Below, piece after piece: positions 21,551 to 27,781 of a stretch of DNA of 27,781 nt (positions are counted from its first letter, which is position 1; every line of letters begins with the position of its first letter). The stretch is taken from assembly GCA_037127585.1 (NCBI GenBank), contig JBAXYB010000031.1:1-27781 (forward strand). The letters are read 5' to 3'. The DNA is from CAINDI01 sp037127585 (lineage in GTDB: Bacteria; Verrucomicrobiota; Verrucomicrobiia; Palsa-1439). The translations under genes were made by a program, and so were the position numbers. The notes beneath the pieces are model-generated. The model made no database searches and was not told where the DNA came from. It worked only from the letters and a program-made list of their open reading frames with translations.

Positions 21551-22791
21551 ATCCGCTCGCTGACAAAGATCACCGCTATCTCTGGCATCCGTTCACGCAG
21601 ATGAAGCAGTGGATGGTGGAAGAGCCGGTCATCATCGAGTCGGGGCATGAGGCGATTCTCGTGGATGTGAATGGGAAGGAATATCTCGACGCGAATTCGT
21701 CAATCTGGACGAATCTGCATGGGCACGCGCATCCCACCATCACGCAGGCCATCAAAGATCAACTCGACCGGGTTGCGCATTCGTCGTTCCTCGGGTTGAC
21801 GAACGTGCCGGCGATTGAGTTGGCGGAGAAACTCAGCGTGTTGACCGGATTGCCGCGCGTGTTTTATTCCGATAACGGTTCGACGGCGATGGAGGTGGCG
21901 ATCAAGATGGCGTTGCAGTACTGGCAACATTGCGGTCAGGCGTGGCGGAATAAGTTTGTGGCGTTCACCGAGGCGTATCACGGCGACACGGTCGGGGCGA
22001 TGAGCATTGGCGGGATTCAATTGTTTCATGATGCGTACCGGCCGTTGACGTTCGAGGTGTTGCGGGCGAGCACGGCGGAGGATTTGCAGCGGTTGCTCGT
22101 TACGCATGCCGGCACGGTGGCCGGGGTGTGCCTCGAGCCGGTGATTCAAGGCGCGGCCGGGATGCGGCTCTGGCCGGTCGGCATGCTGGCGGAAGTGCGG
22201 CGGCTTTGCACGGAGCAGAATGTGCTCTTGATCGCGGATGAAGTGCTGACCGGCTTCGGGCGCACGGGAACGATGTTCGCTTGTGAAAAAGAAAATGTCC
22301 GGCCGGATTTAATGGCGGTGGCGAAGGGGCTGACCGGCGGGTATCTGCCGTTGGCGGCGACACTGACGACGGAGGCAGTCTTTGACGCGTTTCTCGGCGA
22401 GTATCATGAGTTCAAGACGTTCTTTCACGGTCACAGTTACACCGGTAATCAACTGGGCTGCGCGGCGGCGTTGGCGAATTTGCGCGTTTTTGAGGAGGAG
22501 AAGACGCTGGTGACGTTGCAGACGAAGATCGGGTGGATGCGCAACCACTTGGAACGCTGCCGGCCGTTGGAGTCGCGGCAGTGTGGCTTTATCGGAGCGG
22601 TCGAGGTCGGGCGATTTCCGTTGGAGCAACAGATGGGGATGAAGGTGTGTCGGGCGCTGCGTGACCGGGGCGTGTTGACGCGGCCGATCGGGAATGCGGT
22701 GGTCATCATGCCGCCGTATTGCATCACGGAGGGGCAGTTGGCGCGGGTGTTTACGGCGCTTGCGGAGTCGGTGCGCGCGGTAGTAATTTAA
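21547..22791 (+). CDS. bioA: Adenosylmethionine-8-amino-7-oxononanoate aminotransferase
   Basis: Transfers the amino group of SAM to 8-amino-7-oxononanoate, giving 7,8-diaminopelargonic acid, the step after BioF. The 414-residue class-III aminotransferase has LWHPFTQM at the N-terminus (typical of BioA), the PLP-phosphate loop YSDNGSTAMEVAIKMA (107-122), TEAYHGDTVGAMS, Asp231 in LLIADEVLTGFGRTG, and the Schiff-base lysine Lys260 in VAKGLTGGYLPLA. HGHSYTGNQLGCAAA follows. The start overlaps the TGA of the bioF-RAYT frame, so it is translationally coupled to the chimera. bioB, bioD and bioC/H are not in the window. The stop overlaps the stop of the convergent metallopeptidase gene in a TTAA. 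Confidence 0.95.
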   Translation: MNPLADKDHRYLWHPFTQMKQWMVEEPVIIESGHEAILVDVNGKEYLDANSSIWTNLHGHAHPTITQAIKDQLDRVAHSSFLGLTNVPAIELAEKLSVLTGLPRVFYSDNGSTAMEVAIKMALQYWQHCGQAWRNKFVAFTEAYHGDTVGAMSIGGIQLFHDAYRPLTFEVLRASTAEDLQRLLVTHAGTVAGVCLEPVIQGAAGMRLWPVGMLAEVRRLCTEQNVLLIADEVLTGFGRTGTMFACEKENVRPDLMAVAKGLTGGYLPLAATLTTEAVFDAFLGEYHEFKTFFHGHSYTGNQLGCAAALANLRVFEEEKTLVTLQTKIGWMRNHLERCRPLESRQCGFIGAVEVGRFPLEQQMGMKVCRALRDRGVLTRPIGNAVVIMPPYCITEGQLARVFTALAESVRAVVI

Positions 22792-23144
22792 TCCCAGCCG
22801 AGCGACGCGAGCCGGTCGTCGTCGATGCCGAAGTGATGGGCGAGTTCGTGGATGACGGTGCGCGCGATTTCGGTACGGAGTTCTGCGGGATCAGGAAACT
22901 CGGTGAGTAAGGGTCGGCGGAAGATGGTAATGCGATCTGGAAATGCGGCATACTCAGTGGTGCGCTCGGTCAAGGGCGTGCCGCTATACAGCCCGAACAA
23001 CGTCTCATCGGCCGGCATCTCCAGCTCCTTCAACAGCTCAGCACTTGGCTCGTCTTCGATGACGATTTGGACATTGTCGATCTGCCGGCGCAATTCGGCT
23101 GGAATCAGTTTTAGGGCGTCTTCGACGGCGCGCTCAAAGTTCAC
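22788..23144 (-). CDS. Minimal zinc metallopeptidase-like protein (Zincin_1 type)
   Basis: A 118-residue protein with HELAHHFGIDDDRL near the C-terminus (HExxH at 99-103). It has the short zincin plan of the metallopeptidase family with unknown physiological substrate. Upstream are TLFGLYSGTPLTER and the strand RITIFRRPLL, also typical. I take GTG at 23142-23144 as start (MNFERAVEDALK after initiation). The open frame runs to 23732, but that extension is antisense to the MEMO gene. The start lies only 3 bp from the ATG of that divergent gene, so its control signals must lie inside the neighbour's coding region. No Shine-Dalgarno is evident. Confidence 0.8.
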   Translation of the reverse strand: MNFERAVEDALKLIPAELRRQIDNVQIVIEDEPSAELLKELEMPADETLFGLYSGTPLTERTTEYAAFPDRITIFRRPLLTEFPDPAELRTEIARTVIHELAHHFGIDDDRLASLGWD

Positions 23145-23147
23145 AAG

Positions 23148-23966
23148 ATGACGATACGAGAACCAGCGGTGGCCGGACAGTTTTATCCGGCGGATGTGCG
23201 CGAGGTTGACGCGCAGCTTGACCGGTTTGTTCAGCCGGCGGCGTTGCGGCGGGCCGTTGCGGTTGTCGTGCCGCATGCCGGCTGGATGTACTCGGGGGCG
23301 ACCGCCGGTATCGCGTATTCGAATGTTGTCGTGCCGGACCGGGTGATTCTGGTGGGCCCGAATCATCAGGGCACCGGTAGTCCGTATGCCGTGTTCGATG
23401 CCGGGGCGTGGCGAACTCCGAGCGGGGATGTGCCGATTGCCGGGGCGTTGGCGGCGGAGTTGCTGGACCGGTGCGAGTTGTTGACGTCGGACACGCGGGC
23501 GCATCGGGCGGAACATTCGTTGGAAGTGCAGGTGCCGATGTTGCAGCGGGCGAATCCGCAGGTTCAGATCGTGCCGGTCTTGATTGGCGGCCGGTGGCCC
23601 GACGCGGGCGGACGCGGCGAACTGCGAATGATCGGCGAGAGCATTGCCGAGGTGGTACGGGAGTATGGCAAGCCGGTGTTGCTGGTGGCGTCGACGGATT
23701 TGAATCATTACGAAGATCAAGAGACTTCGCACGTGAAGGACAAACTCGTGCTGGATGCGGTGGTGCGGCTGGATGCGGATGGGTTGATGCAGCGGGTCAA
23801 GGAGGTTGAGGTGTCGATGTGCGGGGTGGCGGCGACGTATGTTGTGTTGGTGGCGGCGAAGAAGTTGGGGGCGCAGCGGGCGGAGTTGTTGGATTACCGG
23901 ACGAGCGGAGCGGTGAGCGGCGATTTTACCCGTGTGGTCGGTTACGGGGCGGTGGTGGTCGAATGA
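23148..23966 (+). CDS. amrB: MEMO-family protein (AmmeMemoRadiSam system B)
   Basis: A 272-residue protein of the MEMO family, related to class III extradiol dioxygenases. Metal-site candidates are His43 (VPHAGWMYSG), His73 (GPNHQGTG) and Cys225 (SMCGVAAT), in line with the iron site of human MEMO1. Further marks are RAEHSLEVQVPMLQ (His123) and ASTDLNHYED. The N-terminus TIREPAVAGQFYPAD is typical and fixes the ATG at 23148. In many bacteria it is next to AMMECR1 and radical-SAM partners; neither is seen here, so this is a solo copy in this window. The biochemical role remains unsettled. It is divergent from the zincin gene with 3 bp between starts. Confidence 0.9.
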   Translation: MTIREPAVAGQFYPADVREVDAQLDRFVQPAALRRAVAVVVPHAGWMYSGATAGIAYSNVVVPDRVILVGPNHQGTGSPYAVFDAGAWRTPSGDVPIAGALAAELLDRCELLTSDTRAHRAEHSLEVQVPMLQRANPQVQIVPVLIGGRWPDAGGRGELRMIGESIAEVVREYGKPVLLVASTDLNHYEDQETSHVKDKLVLDAVVRLDADGLMQRVKEVEVSMCGVAATYVVLVAAKKLGAQRAELLDYRTSGAVSGDFTRVVGYGAVVVE

Positions 23967-23984
23967 GCTGATCGCATCATAAAC

Positions 23985-24012
23985 TTGACAATATTTTCGG
24001 TTCTGGTAGAAC
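23985..24012 (+). promoter_or_regulatory. Sigma-70-type promoter of the PEP-CTERM gene
   Basis: TTGACA at 23985-23990 matches the -35 consensus fully. After 16 bp comes TAGAAC (24007-24012), a 4-of-6 match to the -10. The Shine-Dalgarno AGGAG at 24035-24039 and the ATG at 24045 follow. It is the best promoter in the window by eye. Confidence 0.65.
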
Positions 24013-24044
24013 GCTAAACCAAGTTTTAATCAACAGGAGAAATT

Positions 24045-24677
24045 ATGAAACGGGTTTGTTTGATTATCGCTAGTTTAACTTTGGCCAATGCGGCTTTTGC
24101 TGCATCGGGGATTTGGGGGAGTTTCATTCAACTCACGACCAACGCCGCAACTCCCCAGTGGTATGATGTTCAGTACTCCAGTGCCTTGCCCAATTTTACT
24201 AATGGCGTCAACTTGGGGACGTACAACCCCGCTCTCGGAAATACACTCGTCATCTCCGGTGGGGAAGTGGATATCTTCAAGAATGGTACGGACAACGTCA
24301 CCGGGGCGAATCTCAATTGGCGATTGATCATCGGGACGACGACGGGGGCGTTCACGAAGGTCACCCTTGGATTCACGCTGAATGAGCCATTTAATAATGC
24401 GGCTGGTGATGCGGCAGCCGTTGGCGGTTCGTTCGACCAAAAGTGGGCCCAGATTGCCACGACGACCAATCTGTTGGTTGGCCTCTTACCCGGTACCTAC
24501 AAACTCGATATCTATTTCGACTCGCCTTTTGTGTTTACGGGTGGGAGTGGGACTAATTATTCCAATAACGGCGGCGCGAACTATCAAGCATCGTTCGTTG
24601 TTGTTCCTGAGCCTTCGACCTTCCTGCTGGTTAGCTTGGCTTTGGTGCCATTCTACTTGCGCTGCCGCCGGAAGTGA
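24045..24677 (+). CDS. PEP-CTERM sorted exported protein
   Basis: A 210-residue exported protein. Signal peptide: MKRVCLIIASLTLANAAFA, with cleavage likely after AFA (about residue 19). The middle is low in charge and rich in Asn, Thr, Gly and Phe, consistent with a beta-structured surface or matrix protein. The C-terminus is a PEP-CTERM sorting signal: VVPEPSTFLLVSLALVPFYL and a basic RCRRK tail, recognised by an exosortase. No exosortase is in the window, so sorting acts in trans. It has its own promoter and a strong Shine-Dalgarno, and stands alone. Codon use is less GC-rich than its neighbours. The specific function is unknown. Confidence 0.88.
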   Translation: MKRVCLIIASLTLANAAFAASGIWGSFIQLTTNAATPQWYDVQYSSALPNFTNGVNLGTYNPALGNTLVISGGEVDIFKNGTDNVTGANLNWRLIIGTTTGAFTKVTLGFTLNEPFNNAAGDAAAVGGSFDQKWAQIATTTNLLVGLLPGTYKLDIYFDSPFVFTGGSGTNYSNNGGANYQASFVVVPEPSTFLLVSLALVPFYLRCRRK

Positions 24678-24713
24678 TCAGCGCGCGCGACACCAGCAAA
24701 AGCAAACCCGTGG

Positions 24714-26282
24714 TTACGGTGGCGCAGTGATGGAGTGAGAGTGACCGCGGGGTTGGAGTTGCTCCCAATGAGCTTTGGCGGCGGCGGCATTCTGGTCATT
24801 GCCCAATGCCGTGAACGCCAGATACAACGCCCGCCACAATTCCGGGTCGGTCATGTTCTCCGCCAACACTTCGCGCACCACGGGAACGGCTTCGCGAGGC
24901 CGACCGGCACTGATCAACGCCATCGCCAGATTGCGTCGGCCCGGTAGGCTGGTCGGGGCAACCGCGACCGCTTGTTGGCTGTGGTTAATGGCGGCATCCC
25001 ACTGTTGATGTTCGCGGTACCAGTTCGCGAGATTAATATGGGCCGGGAGGCAGCGCGGGTATTGGACGAGGACGCTTTGAAACAAGGTCTCGGTATTCGC
25101 CCACGCCGCGCTGTACCGGGCGCTCAAGACTGTCCACGTGAGGAGCAGCAACCCGGTCGCTCCGAGAATTACCGGGCGCAGGGCCGGCAGGCGTTGACCG
25201 GCGGTGACGAGCCCGACGCTGACAGCTAAACCGATCCCAAGCTGCGGAATGTATGAGTAGTAATCCGCGACCACATGCAACCCGACCGGCGCGAGGCCGA
25301 TTGTCGGTGACAAGGTGATGAGATAAAACAACCACGCCGGGAGGAGGATCGGCGCCCGCCGGCGGAGTCCCACCACCCCGGCGGTGACCGCCAAAAAGCC
25401 GAGCGCATAGCCCAAGCCGGTCAAGCTGCTCCAGGACATTCGACTGAAGCTGGGGTAGATGGCGCTGAGGTTGACGGGCCAGAAAAACTTCTCGACGTAG
25501 AATAATCCGCAGTAACCAACGAGTCCCACGCGGTCCGCGAGGGGAATTAGTTCGGTGCTGGCCAATGCCGGCGTCTGCGCCAGCACTGTTTCGCCGGCCA
25601 CAATGGCGCTGACGAGGAAGAAGGGGAGTTTCTCAAGCCAAGCGACCCGGCGGGCCCAAAACACATCCACCAACAGCAAGACCGCCGGTAACGTGACGGC
25701 GGCGGATTTGGAGAGAGTCGCCGCGATAAAGGCGACGAAGCAACACCAGAATGCCACGCGCCGGCCGGTGGTTACCCAGCGGAGGTAGGCGAGCAGAGCC
25801 AGTAAATAAAAGAATCCGAAAAGAACATCTTTGCGTTCCGTCGCCCACGCCACCGATTCGACGTGGAGCGGATGGACGCCGAAGATCGCGCCGGTCAGCG
25901 CGGCAATCAGCGCGGCGTGCGGGGTAAGGTCGCGTAGCAAGCGGTGGATGAGCAGCATGACCAAGAGGGAGTTGGCGATGTGGAGGAGGAGGTTGGTGAG
26001 ATGGAAGCCGAATGGATTGAGTCCCCAGATTTGATAGTCCACGGCGAACGACAACCACGTGAGCGGACAATACAAGTTCGCAATTTGGCCGGTGAACATC
26101 ACCCGCAGGTTGTCGGCGGTCAGCGCGCGGATCACCGAGTTCCGGGTGATATGCGTGTCGTCGTCGTACGTGAGAAATTCGCCGAACAGCCCATTGTAGT
26201 GCGCCGCGAAGGTGAGCAGGACGATGACCAGCCCGGCCAGCCAACGCCACTTCTCGGACTTGGTCAACAGACGAGTGAACAT
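24714..26282 (-). CDS. Multi-pass GT-C-like membrane protein with C-terminal TPRs
   Basis: A 522-residue integral membrane protein. The first membrane segment (LAGLVIVLLTFAAHYNGLF) is followed by a periplasmic loop with FLTYDDDTHITRN, the acidic motif of GT-C/TMTC-like transferases. About ten further hydrophobic segments run to residue about 400. The C-terminal 120 residues form TPR units (PAHINLANWYREHQQWDAAI; GRRNLAMALISAGRPREAVP). Proteins of this plan are common in PVC bacteria and are thought to glycosylate exported proteins or lipids; the substrate here is unknown. I chose the ATG at 26280-26282; a TTG three codons upstream is also open. It is convergent with the PEP-CTERM gene. A role in modifying such exported proteins is speculation. 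Confidence 0.8.
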   Translation of the reverse strand: MFTRLLTKSEKWRWLAGLVIVLLTFAAHYNGLFGEFLTYDDDTHITRNSVIRALTADNLRVMFTGQIANLYCPLTWLSFAVDYQIWGLNPFGFHLTNLLLHIANSLLVMLLIHRLLRDLTPHAALIAALTGAIFGVHPLHVESVAWATERKDVLFGFFYLLALLAYLRWVTTGRRVAFWCCFVAFIAATLSKSAAVTLPAVLLLVDVFWARRVAWLEKLPFFLVSAIVAGETVLAQTPALASTELIPLADRVGLVGYCGLFYVEKFFWPVNLSAIYPSFSRMSWSSLTGLGYALGFLAVTAGVVGLRRRAPILLPAWLFYLITLSPTIGLAPVGLHVVADYYSYIPQLGIGLAVSVGLVTAGQRLPALRPVILGATGLLLLTWTVLSARYSAAWANTETLFQSVLVQYPRCLPAHINLANWYREHQQWDAAINHSQQAVAVAPTSLPGRRNLAMALISAGRPREAVPVVREVLAENMTDPELWRALYLAFTALGNDQNAAAAKAHWEQLQPRGHSHSITAPP

Positions 26283-26330
26283 GACCGCCAAATTAGGAGC
26301 GCGCCTCGCTCGTTGTCAATCGCCAAGCAA

Positions 26331-26359
26331 TTGACACCTCGTGCCGAGGTCGGTATGGT
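26331..26359 (+). promoter_or_regulatory. Promoter of the HesB/IscA-like gene
   Basis: TTGACA (26331-26336), a 17-bp spacer, and TATGGT (26354-26359, 4 of 6). Transcription would be expected to start near 26366, at the ATG 26367 itself, which suggests a leaderless or nearly leaderless message. An alternative start at 26355 would fall inside the -10. Confidence 0.5.
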
Positions 26360-26366
26360 GTCGCCA

Positions 26367-26684
26367 ATGATTACTTTGACTGATAGTGCGGCCAAACACA
26401 TTGGTACGCTCCAAAAAGAACAGAACGCCGCCGGCAAACCGTTGCGCGTCTACGTCGAAGCCGGGGGCTGCTCCGGGATGGAGTATGGCATGGCGTTTGA
26501 CGAGAAAAAGGCCGACGACGAAGTCATTGCGCAGGCCGGCGTCGAGGTCGTGATCGATCCGATGAGCGGCAATTTTCTCAAGAATAGCGTGATTGATTAC
26601 GTGGACAGCCTGCAAGGGTCGGGCTTCAAGATTCAGAACCCGAACGTCCATTCGAGCTGCGGTTGCGGTAAGTCGTTTAATTGA
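26367..26684 (+). CDS. HesB/IscA-type Fe-S cluster carrier
   Basis: A 105-residue A-type carrier that accepts and passes on iron-sulfur clusters. The three conserved cysteines are present: Cys35 in GGCSGMEYGM, and Cys98 and Cys100 in SSCGCGKSF. MITLTDSAAKHIGTLQKEQN is the normal N-terminus. ATG 26367 fits the family; ATG 26355 would add MVSP, and it has GAGG five bases upstream, but it lies within the predicted -10. Isc or Suf neighbours are absent, so it resembles ErpA-like solo carriers. The following gene, thiC, encodes a radical-SAM [4Fe-4S] enzyme, so a supply link is plausible. The TPP aptamer begins 1-2 bp after the stop. Confidence 0.88.
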   Translation: MITLTDSAAKHIGTLQKEQNAAGKPLRVYVEAGGCSGMEYGMAFDEKKADDEVIAQAGVEVVIDPMSGNFLKNSVIDYVDSLQGSGFKIQNPNVHSSCGCGKSFN

Positions 26685-26685
26685 A

Positions 26686-26760
26686 ACACCGGGGTGCTCC
26701 AACAAGGGGCTGAGATAACACCCACAAAACCTGATCCGGGTAATGCCGGCGGAGGGAGTC
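26686..26760 (+). promoter_or_regulatory. TPP riboswitch (THI element) upstream of thiC
   Basis: The conserved aptamer core is present: GGGGTGCT (26691-26698), GGCTGAGAT (26708-26716), CACCC (26719-26723, pairing with GGGTG at 26692-26696), ACCTGATC (26729-26736) and GGGTAATGCC (26738-26747), with CCGG/CCGG pairing in P4. The 3' end contains GGAGGGAG (26751-26758), four bases before the thiC ATG. Ligand binding would therefore hide the Shine-Dalgarno directly. I see no separate terminator, so control of translation is the likely mode. Confidence 0.95.
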
Positions 26761-26762
26761 AG

Positions 26763-27781
26763 ATGATCGCATCAAAAAAAGACATTCCACACAGTACCGA
26801 CGCGTTGCCCAATAGCAGCCGCGTCTACGTTCCCGGCACGATTCACTCCGAAGTGCGCGTGCCGATGCGCGAGATCGAACTCACGCCCACCAAATCCTAT
26901 ACCGGCGCAGTCGAAGCGAATGCGCCGGTGCGCGTTTACGATTGCAGCGGGCCGTGGGGCGATCCGGCGTTTACCGGGTCGTCCGAAGAAGGCTTGCCGG
27001 CGGTGCGGCGCGATTGGATTTTGAAACGCGGCGACGTCGAGGAACACGACGGGCGCGAAGTGAAGCCGCAGGATAACGGCTATCTCTCCGGCAAGCATGC
27101 CGAGTTTGCCAGCAAAGCCGAGCGCAACCGGCTCGTCGAATTCAAGGTCGCGCGCCGCCGGCCGTTGCGCGCGAGCAAAGGGCATCCGGTCACGCAGCTC
27201 TGGTACGCCCGGCAAGGCATCATCACACCCGAGATGGAGTTCATCGCCATCCGCGAGAATATGGGGCGCGCCAAGATTGCCGACATGGCGAAGGACAATG
27301 TTCGGAACGACCTCGACAAACAACATGCCGGGTCGAGCCAGTTGCCGGCGAGCGATTATACGCCCTCTATTTTCCGCCTTTTTCCCCAGCGGATTCCGAA
27401 GGAGATCACCGCCGAATTCGTCCGCAGCGAAGTCGCCGCCGGTCGGGCCATCATCCCGGCCAACGTCAATCATCCCGAACTCGAACCGATGATCATCGGG
27501 CGTAACTTCCTCGTGAAGATCAACGCCAACATCGGTAACTCCGCCGTCGCGTCGAGCATCGAAGAGGAAGTCGAGAAGATGCGGTGGGCGACGAAGTGGG
27601 GCGCGGACACGGTGATGGATCTTTCCACCGGCAAGAACATCCACGCGACGCGCGAATGGATTCTGCGCAACTCGCCGGTACCCATCGGCACAGTCCCGAT
27701 TTATCAGGCGCTCGAAAAAGTGAACGGCAAAGCCGAAGACCTGACGTGGGAACTGTTCCGCGACACGCTCATCGAACAGGC
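26763..27781 (+). CDS. thiC: Phosphomethylpyrimidine synthase (5' part)
   Basis: A radical-SAM enzyme that converts 5-aminoimidazole ribotide to HMP phosphate for thiamine. The frame is open from ATG 26763 to the window end (339 codons plus two bases), so it is partial; the C-terminal CxxCxxxxC cluster motif lies beyond the window. Recognisable stretches are RVYVPGTIHSEVRVPMREIE, VYDCSGPWGDP, MEFIAIRENMGR, then RAIIPANVNHPELEPM followed by IIGRNFLVKINANIG, and GADTVMDLSTGKNIHATREW. All are typical of ThiC. Its expression is controlled by the TPP riboswitch directly upstream. Confidence 0.96.
   Translation, partial: MIASKKDIPHSTDALPNSSRVYVPGTIHSEVRVPMREIELTPTKSYTGAVEANAPVRVYDCSGPWGDPAFTGSSEEGLPAVRRDWILKRGDVEEHDGREVKPQDNGYLSGKHAEFASKAERNRLVEFKVARRRPLRASKGHPVTQLWYARQGIITPEMEFIAIRENMGRAKIADMAKDNVRNDLDKQHAGSSQLPASDYTPSIFRLFPQRIPKEITAEFVRSEVAAGRAIIPANVNHPELEPMIIGRNFLVKINANIGNSAVASSIEEEVEKMRWATKWGADTVMDLSTGKNIHATREWILRNSPVPIGTVPIYQALEKVNGKAEDLTWELFRDTLIEQ

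Noticed and set aside
23145..23732. N-terminal extension of the metallopeptidase frame
   Set aside because: This portion is antisense to the well-supported MEMO gene and has an arginine/histidine-rich composition typical of shadow frames; family length supports the start near 23144.

Overview
The window looks like a core-genome segment of a GC-rich Gram-negative bacterium, most plausibly from the Verrucomicrobiota or a neighbouring PVC-type lineage. The inference rests on a PEP-CTERM exported protein, a pyruvoyl-type arginine decarboxylase, an STN-like exported protein, a GT-C/TPR membrane protein, and several families of REP-like palindromes with a RAYT transposase. Nothing in it looks like phage, plasmid or CRISPR. 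The assignment is inferred from gene content, not from a database search.

Layout. 1-779 has no convincing gene apart from a possible remnant with a signal peptide. 780-4330 holds two small glutaredoxin-like proteins (CGWC and CGWS) around serA, then a minus-strand pair (DUF4337-like membrane protein, tandem ACT protein). 4362-7068 is a plus-strand chain coupled by ATGA overlaps: NagZ-like GH3 hydrolase, family-5 uracil-DNA glycosylase, GT2 glycosyltransferase. It ends in a strong hairpin between convergent genes. 7090-8966 is a polyamine locus: a CoA-binding protein and N-carbamoylputrescine amidase on the minus strand, divergent from pyruvoyl arginine decarboxylase. 9009-10243 is a DUF151 nuclease-like gene with a coupled unknown. 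10288-12477 has an unknown minus-strand unit and a divergent WYL regulator. 12539-14827 is pheT, carrying a REP pair read in frame.

15106-22791 is a long plus-strand run: rarA, a 34-residue lipoprotein, 5-formyltetrahydrofolate cyclo-ligase, ymdB, a REP pair, an amidohydrolase, an STN-like protein, bioF and bioA. Nearly every junction is a stop/start overlap. The bioF reading frame is 645 codons. It carries one REP pair inside the catalytic domain, then a second REP pair, a whole RAYT (Y1/HUH) transposase domain and a third REP pair, all in frame, and ends in an ATGA overlap with bioA. This is the most unusual object in the window.

22788-27781 holds a minimal zinc metallopeptidase, a divergent MEMO/AmmB protein, a PEP-CTERM protein with a good promoter, a 522-residue GT-C/TPR membrane protein (minus), a HesB/IscA-type Fe-S carrier, and a TPP riboswitch controlling thiC, which runs off the end.

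Functional themes: cofactor and one-carbon metabolism (biotin, thiamine, folate, Fe-S, serine), polyamine synthesis, and DNA/RNA maintenance. At least two, probably four, palindromic repeat families are overlaid on this, two of them inside coding sequence.
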